A stretch of 64,000 nucleotides of DNA from JAIQGF01 sp051006995 (GTDB taxonomy: Bacteria; Acidobacteriota; Terriglobia; Terriglobales; Acidobacteriaceae). The DNA is taken from the NCBI GenBank assembly GCA_051006995.1, contig JBPCSQ010000001.1, positions 120,992 to 184,991 on the forward strand, given 5' to 3'. Below the pieces are notes generated by a model. It had not been told where the DNA came from. It searched no databases and saw nothing but the letters and a program-made list of their open reading frames with translations. Positions 59,977 through 64,000 of the stretch are shown piece by piece (position 1 is the stretch's first letter; each line of letters begins with the position of its first letter). A program made the translations under genes and the position numbers.

Positions 59977-60693
59977 ATGTCCACACCCGTTTTCAAGCGC
60001 GTCCTCCTCAAGCTCAGCGGCGAGGCCCTCGCCGCCGGACAGGGTTTCGGCGTTGACCCGATCCGCGTTCACGAAATCGCCGCCGAGATCCAGGATGTCC
60101 ACTCGCTCGGCCTGCAAATCGCCATCGTGATCGGCGGCGGCAACTTTTTCCGCGGCGTGGCCGAGCAGGCGCGTGAGATGGACCGCGTTACCGCCGACCA
60201 CATGGGCATGCTCGCCACTATGATCAATGCCCTCGCCCTCCAGGACGCCCTGGAAAAGCGCGGCGTGTATAGCCGCGTCATGTCCGCCATCGAGATGCAC
60301 GAGGTCGCCGAGCCCTTCATCCGCCGGCGCGCCATCCGCCACTTGGAAAAAGATCGTGTCGTCATTTTTGGCGCCGGTACCGGCAATCCATATTTCTCCA
60401 CCGATACGGCTGCCTCGCTGCGCGCCATGGAAATAAAGGCGGACGTCATTCTCAAGGCGACCAAGGTGGACGGTATCTACGACGCCGATCCGGTCATCGT
60501 CAAGGAAGCCAAGATGTTCGACCGGATCAGCTACATGGAAGTCCTGAAGAAGGGCCTCAAGGTGATGGACGCCACCGCCATCAGCCTCTGTAAGGACAAT
60601 AATCTTCCCATCATCATCTTCAACCTGAACCGCCACGGGAACATCCGCCGTGTCGTGACCGGCGACAAAATCGGCTCTCTGGTCAGCGCCTGA
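59977..60693 (+). CDS. pyrH: UMP kinase
   Basis: 238 residues of the amino-acid-kinase fold: LLKLSGEALA, the Gly-rich IVIGGGNFFRG, DHMGMLATMINALAL, GTGNPYFSTDTAASLRA and the ATP-site KVDGIYDADPV. Phosphorylates UMP to UDP; hexameric and allosterically controlled in bacteria. Sits between tsf and frr as in most genomes. The ATG lacks a visible ribosome-binding box; an AGCTAGGAACT-type repeat fragment lies there instead. Confidence 0.97.
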   Translation: MSTPVFKRVLLKLSGEALAAGQGFGVDPIRVHEIAAEIQDVHSLGLQIAIVIGGGNFFRGVAEQAREMDRVTADHMGMLATMINALALQDALEKRGVYSRVMSAIEMHEVAEPFIRRRAIRHLEKDRVVIFGAGTGNPYFSTDTAASLRAMEIKADVILKATKVDGIYDADPVIVKEAKMFDRISYMEVLKKGLKVMDATAISLCKDNNLPIIIFNLNRHGNIRRVVTGDKIGSLVSA

Positions 60694-60783
60694 CCTGCGC
60701 ATCTTCGCCGCAGAGGACACCGAGGAGTTCGGGACGGGAAGGAAAAGAATTCCCCCGTGTCCTCTGTGGCTGATCCCTTCGTT

Positions 60784-60789
60784 TATAAT
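60784..60789 (+). promoter_or_regulatory. -10-like box before frr
   Basis: Perfect TATAAT; a start at about 60796 would leave an 18-base leader with ACGGAG before the frr ATG at 60814. No clear -35. Confidence 0.4.
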
Positions 60790-60813
60790 TCCGGCTTTCT
60801 AACGGAGAAAAAC

Positions 60814-61401
60814 ATGGCTCAGCCCAGCATGGCAGCGAATCCTGCTCTCAAGGAAACTTTCGTCCAGCTCAAAACGCGGATGGACAAAGCGGTCGACGAC
60901 TTCCGCAAGGAAATGGCCGCCGTCCGCACCGGCCGCGCCTCCGTCCACATGCTCGATGGTGTTCAGGTCGAGTACTACGGCTCGGCGATGCCGCTGAACC
61001 AGATCGCGCAGGTGCACGCGCCGGAAGCGCAACTGATTACCGTGCAGCCCTTCGATCCTTCATCGCTCGGCGCCATTGAGAAATCCATCCGCTCCGCCGA
61101 TCTCGGTCTGAATCCGATGAATGACGGCAAGATGATCCGCGTCCCCGTGCCCTCCCTCACCGAGGAGCGCCGCCGCGACATGGTCAAGCACCTCCACAAA
61201 ATCCTGGAGGAGCACCGTACCGCCGTGCGCAACATCCGCCGCGACGGCAACGATGCCATCAAGAAAACTATGAAAGACAAGAAAATCACCGAAGACGACG
61301 AGCGTCGCGCGCTCGACGAAATCCAGAAGCTCACCGACGACGAAATCAAGAAGATGGAAGAACTCAGCAAAGGCAAGGAAAAAGAGGTCATGACCGTCTA
61401 A
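60814..61401 (+). CDS. frr: Ribosome recycling factor
   Basis: 195 residues. Conserved blocks: MDKAVDDFRKEMAAVRTGRASVHMLD, VEYYGSAMPLNQIAQV, IEKSIRSADLGLNP, IRVPVPSLTEERRRDMVK, VRNIRRDGND and the end DEIKKMEE. Releases ribosomes with EF-G after termination. ATG 60814 has ACGGAG upstream. Last gene of the rpsB-tsf-pyrH-frr set. Confidence 0.97.
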   Translation: MAQPSMAANPALKETFVQLKTRMDKAVDDFRKEMAAVRTGRASVHMLDGVQVEYYGSAMPLNQIAQVHAPEAQLITVQPFDPSSLGAIEKSIRSADLGLNPMNDGKMIRVPVPSLTEERRRDMVKHLHKILEEHRTAVRNIRRDGNDAIKKTMKDKKITEDDERRALDEIQKLTDDEIKKMEELSKGKEKEVMTV

Positions 61402-61535
61402 GCGGCGGGCTTGTGTGGCCGCCGGAACAGCCATCAACACCCCTCTCCCAAAACGAACCCCGACTCGAAAAAAACTAAGGTCCTGGCTACCGCCGCGTGC
61501 CCGGCAGGCGCACAATGTCCCCAACGAGGTGCCCC

Positions 61536-61721
61536 ATGCCTCATTACGGCGTTTCCGGCTTTGCCCTTGCCACCCGCGACTTCGAAGTGGACGAAGAAAT
61601 CGACCTCCTGGCCGATGCCGACGAGGAGGTGTGCCCGGCTTGCGGCACCGCACTGACCGAACTGCTTGAATCGGACATGCTGGCGCTGCATTGTCCTCTT
61701 TGCGACCGCATGTACCATTAA
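61536..61721 (+). CDS. Small zinc-ribbon-type protein
   Basis: 61 residues from ATG 61536 (GAGGTG four bases upstream; longer starts at 61497 and 61515 exist). An acidic middle (EVDEEIDLLADADEE) is followed by two CxxC knuckles, CPAC and CPLC, about 22 residues apart, a likely zinc ribbon. Function unknown. Follows frr by about 130 bp. Confidence 0.6.
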   Translation: MPHYGVSGFALATRDFEVDEEIDLLADADEEVCPACGTALTELLESDMLALHCPLCDRMYH

Positions 61722-61809
61722 TCAGCGGCTGTCAACGGCGGGGACAAACCCGATTCGCGTTAGTTACGAATTCAGAACACGGTGATGGACACTGCTTGAC
61801 ACTCGGCAG

Positions 61810-61823
61810 CACAATGTATTGTG
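61810..61823. promoter_or_regulatory. Operator-like palindrome with nearby TTGACA
   Basis: CACAAT and ATTGTG arms separated by two bases, 8 bp after a consensus -35 box TTGACA (61796-61801) and just ahead of the small membrane protein gene. No perfect -10 seen at 17 bp. Confidence 0.4.
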
Positions 61824-61829
61824 TTCTCC

Positions 61830-62180
61830 ATGGTCCGGACCGGCAGGGCAGCCCTCTACACCAGCGGCGTAATTGCCTCGATCGCCGTGCTCTACGGCCT
61901 GCCCACGGTCATCGAACACTACTGCCTTCCTCGCTTCGGCCCCATCGCTGCTTGCGTGTTCATCGGAAACCTGCTGGGTTGTGTCGTACTCGCGGCGATT
62001 AGCTGGAAGCGCGCCTTGGCTCTCTACCTTTCGCTCGGCGCGTTGGAATTCCTTCTGCTTCGCTTCGGCATCATCAGCGCGCAATCCATGGTCTGGCTTA
62101 CCGACATTGTGCCGACCTTCCTGGTGGCGCGCATGGCGGTGGCTCTTCTCGACGTCGTTTCCACTCCCCCGGCAGAATGA
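61830..62180 (+). CDS. Small membrane protein
   Basis: 116 residues with four predicted helices (about 8-24, 36-56, 60-80, 86-108). Start ATG 61830 or GTG 61821. No family recognised; the helices contain few polar residues apart from scattered Arg/Glu. Precedes the molybdopterin oxidoreductase by 26 bp on the same strand but a -10-like TATAAT lies in between, so they may be separately transcribed. Confidence 0.6.
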   Translation: MVRTGRAALYTSGVIASIAVLYGLPTVIEHYCLPRFGPIAACVFIGNLLGCVVLAAISWKRALALYLSLGALEFLLLRFGIISAQSMVWLTDIVPTFLVARMAVALLDVVSTPPAE

Positions 62181-62189
62181 CTCTCGCTT

Positions 62190-62195
62190 TATAAT
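62190..62195 (+). promoter_or_regulatory. -10-like box before molybdopterin oxidoreductase
   Basis: TATAAT with its last base 12 bases before ATG 62207; predicted start site about 62202, so a leader of only about five bases. Confidence 0.45.
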
Positions 62196-62206
62196 CACAG
62201 CGGAAC

Positions 62207-64000
62207 ATGATGAAATCCGTTGTCCACGCCGCCTGTCCCCATGATTGCCCCGACGCCTGCGGTGTCCTCATCACCGTCGAGAATAGGCGCGCCACCCGCA
62301 TTCAGGGCGATCCCGATCATCCCGTCACTCGCGGCTTTCTCTGTGCCAAGGTATCCAAGTACCTGGACCGCGTGTACGCTCCCGACCGCGTCCTTTATCC
62401 CTATCGCCGGATTGCTCCCAAAGGCGCTCGCGCCTGCAATCAGTCCGATTTTCGCCGCGTCTCCTGGGACGAAGCGCTCGACGAAATTGCCACCCGCTAC
62501 CGTGACATTGTCCGCCAGCACGGTGGCGAGGCCATCCTTCCCTATTCCTACGGCGGCACCCTTGGCGTGCTGAATGGCGGCTCGATGGACCGCCGCTTCT
62601 TCCATCGTTTGGGCGCATCGCAACTGGACCGCACCATCTGCTCGATTGCCGGGGAAGTCGGCATCCGCTCCCTCTATGGACTAAAGCTCGGCACCGAGCC
62701 CGAGCAGTTCGCCCGCTCGCGCTACATCATCGCCTGGGGCGCTAATATCCACGGCAACAACGTCCATCTCTGGCCGTTCATCGAGGAAGCTCGCCGCGGC
62801 GGCGCCAAACTCGTGGTCATTGATCCCTACCGCACGCGCACCGCCCGCTGTGCCGATTGGTATCTGCCTGTCAATCCCGGGACCGATGCCGCCCTCGCGC
62901 TCGCCATGATGCACGTCATCATCAACGAGCGCCTCTACGACGCGGAGTACGTCTCCCAACACACCACCGGCTTCGACCAGCTCCGCGCGCGCGTTCAGGA
63001 CTATCCTCCCGATCGCGTTGCGCGCTGGACCGGGATTGATGCCGCCGATATTCAGAAATTGGCGCGCGAATATGCCACCACGCGTCCCGCTGCCATTCGA
63101 CTGAATTACGGCATCCAGCGCAGCGAGTTCGGCGGCACCGCCGTGCGCGCCGTCTGCATGCTGCCGTGTCTCGTTGGAGCGTGGAAAGAGGTGGGCGGCG
63201 GCCTCCAGCTTTCCACCGGCGACGCCAACGGGGTGAACAAGGACGCGCTGCGCGGCGAAGAGCTGATGCCGAAACCCACGCGCGTCGTCAACATGGTCGA
63301 GCTTGGCCGCGCCCTCACCGAACTCGACAACCCGCCTGTCCAGTCGCTCTTCGTGTACAACTCCAACCCCGCGGTGGTCGCGCCCGATCATAACCGCGTC
63401 ATTCGTGGCCTGCTCCGTCCCGATTTGTTTACCGTCGTGCACGAGCAGTTTTTCACCGACACCACCGACTACGCCGACATCATTCTGCCGGCCACCACGT
63501 TTTTCGAGCACAAGGATTTGCAGACCGGCTACGGCCATTACTTCGTTCAAATCTCGAACCAGGCGATTGAGCCGCTGGGCGAGTGCCGCTCCAACGTCGA
63601 ACTTTTCCGCGCGCTCGCGCTCCGCATGGGCTTCGACGATGCCTGCTTCAGCCAGTCGGTGGATGAGATGATCGATCTTGCGCTCTCCTCCGGCCATCCG
63701 CACCTCGCCGGCATCACCCGCGAGCGACTCGAGCGCGAAAATTTCCTTCGCCTTAACCTCGATGGGAATCACAATTTCAGCGGAGGTCATAACGTCAACG
63801 GGAGTCATCCCGAGGAGCACAGCGACGAGCGACCTGCTGTTGGGAATCACAATTTCAGCGGAAGTCATAGCTTCAACGGGAGTCATCCCGAGGAGCGCAG
63901 CGACGAGGGACCTGCTGTTGGGAATCGCAATTTCAGCGGAGGTCATAGCTTCAACGGGAGTCATCCCGAGGAGCGCAGCGACGAGGGACCTGCTGTTGGG
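62207..64000 (+). CDS. Molybdopterin-dependent oxidoreductase (DMSO reductase/formate dehydrogenase-like), 3' end beyond window
   Basis: 598 residues seen, frame still open at the edge. N-terminal [4Fe-4S] site CPHDCPDAC...GFLCAK (C10, C14, C18, C46); then molybdopterin domains: WDEALDEIA, GGTLGVLNGGSMDRRF, a possible metal-ligand region TICSIAGEVG (C145), WGANIHGNN, VVIDPYRTRTA, VNPGTDAALALAMMHVI, NSNPAVVAPD and ADIILPATTFFEHKDLQTGYGH. Family enzymes reduce or oxidise small substrates with Mo/W; which substrate is unknown. From residue 520 the sequence becomes three tandem 26-residue repeats (GNHNFSG...SHPEERSDEGPAV) encoded by 78-bp units of REP-type DNA, just where relatives continue toward a TPSGK-type segment. 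Confidence 0.92.
   Translation, partial: MMKSVVHAACPHDCPDACGVLITVENRRATRIQGDPDHPVTRGFLCAKVSKYLDRVYAPDRVLYPYRRIAPKGARACNQSDFRRVSWDEALDEIATRYRDIVRQHGGEAILPYSYGGTLGVLNGGSMDRRFFHRLGASQLDRTICSIAGEVGIRSLYGLKLGTEPEQFARSRYIIAWGANIHGNNVHLWPFIEEARRGGAKLVVIDPYRTRTARCADWYLPVNPGTDAALALAMMHVIINERLYDAEYVSQHTTGFDQLRARVQDYPPDRVARWTGIDAADIQKLAREYATTRPAAIRLNYGIQRSEFGGTAVRAVCMLPCLVGAWKEVGGGLQLSTGDANGVNKDALRGEELMPKPTRVVNMVELGRALTELDNPPVQSLFVYNSNPAVVAPDHNRVIRGLLRPDLFTVVHEQFFTDTTDYADIILPATTFFEHKDLQTGYGHYFVQISNQAIEPLGECRSNVELFRALALRMGFDDACFSQSVDEMIDLALSSGHPHLAGITRERLERENFLRLNLDGNHNFSGGHNVNGSHPEEHSDERPAVGNHNFSGSHSFNGSHPEERSDEGPAVGNRNFSGGHSFNGSHPEERSDEGPAVG
63764..64000 (+). repeat. 78-bp tandem repeat inside coding sequence, REP-derived
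   Basis: Units begin at 63764, 63842 and 63920, with a fourth starting at 63998. Each contains the core GTCATCCCGAGGAGCGCAGC then GACGAGGGACCTGCTGTT, the same as the REP fragment at 35083. 78 is a multiple of three, so the host gene's frame is kept (26 residues per unit). Confidence 0.93.

Noticed and set aside
62681..63964. 427-codon minus-strand open frame opposite the molybdopterin gene
   Set aside because: Shadow frame: the plus strand carries an unmistakable molybdopterin oxidoreductase; the antisense product has no known domain and owes part of its length to the 78-bp repeat.
63764..64000. CRISPR array at right edge
   Set aside because: Whole 78-bp units are near-identical with no variable spacers, and the frame of the host gene is preserved.

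Overview
The window reads as chromosome of a high-GC (about 62% by eye) Gram-negative bacterium, most likely Acidobacteriota (class Terriglobia). The evidence is an Oar-type TonB-dependent receptor with an N-terminal carboxypeptidase-regulatory domain, a 4036-residue secreted beta-propeller/DUF11/IPT protein with a tail I associate with acidobacteria, a CarD-type regulator, a short helix-turn-helix protein of a type common in acidobacteria, LPS (KdsB) and lipoprotein genes, and interspersed hairpin (REP-like) repeats. The taxonomic call is inference. No rRNA, tRNA, CRISPR array, insertion sequence or intact prophage was seen.

Layout. 0-3.3 kb: a wax-ester synthase/DGAT (cut by the left edge) diverges from an aldehyde dehydrogenase. 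3.4-10.3 kb: signalling cluster with two normal single-domain receivers, a Spy/LTxxQ protein, a sigma region-4-like protein, a histidine kinase/OmpR-type regulator pair, a metallophosphoesterase, a kinase-like membrane protein without an ATPase domain, and a degenerate receiver. 10.4-13.2 kb: TauE/SafE exporter with its DUF1634 partner, cytochrome c, kdsB. 13.3-16.9 kb: a second degenerate receiver, a DNA-binding protein, and a split CheB plus CheR-PAS pair. 17.6-29.7 kb: the giant secreted protein. 29.8-34.4 kb: 2-oxoacid dehydrogenase operon (E1 alpha, E1 beta, E2) with a low-GC HEPN-type gene wedged between the two E1 subunits. 34.5-39.6 kb: small accessory genes including a tyrosine/dual-specificity phosphatase, a sigma-4-like protein, a zinc-ribbon protein, a cI/LexA-type repressor with its own promoter and operator-like inverted repeat, and a histone H1-like protein. 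39.7-49.2 kb: MltD-like transglycosylase, Cys/Met PLP enzyme, TonB receptor, isoaspartyl peptidase, CDP-alcohol phosphatidyltransferase, greA. 49.4-56.3 kb: carD, AI-2E-family permease, ruvX-mltG, an outer-membrane lipoprotein, an FtsX-type permease, a TonB-C protein. 56.6-61.4 kb: the translation block rplM-rpsI-rpsB-tsf-pyrH-frr. 61.5-64 kb: small zinc ribbon, small membrane protein, and a molybdopterin oxidoreductase running off the right edge.

The most interesting items are: the HEPN-like gene translationally coupled inside the 2-oxoacid dehydrogenase operon; a duplicated Cys/His motif upstream of and in frame with EF-Ts, whose two copies differ almost only at silent positions; a 78-bp repeat, built on a genome-wide REP element, that is amplified in frame inside the molybdopterin enzyme; a hydrophobic hairpin with a Cys-Gly motif set inside what looks like one Ig-like domain at the end of the giant protein; and several start codons lying 5-7 nt after a -10-like box, which suggests leaderless mRNAs.
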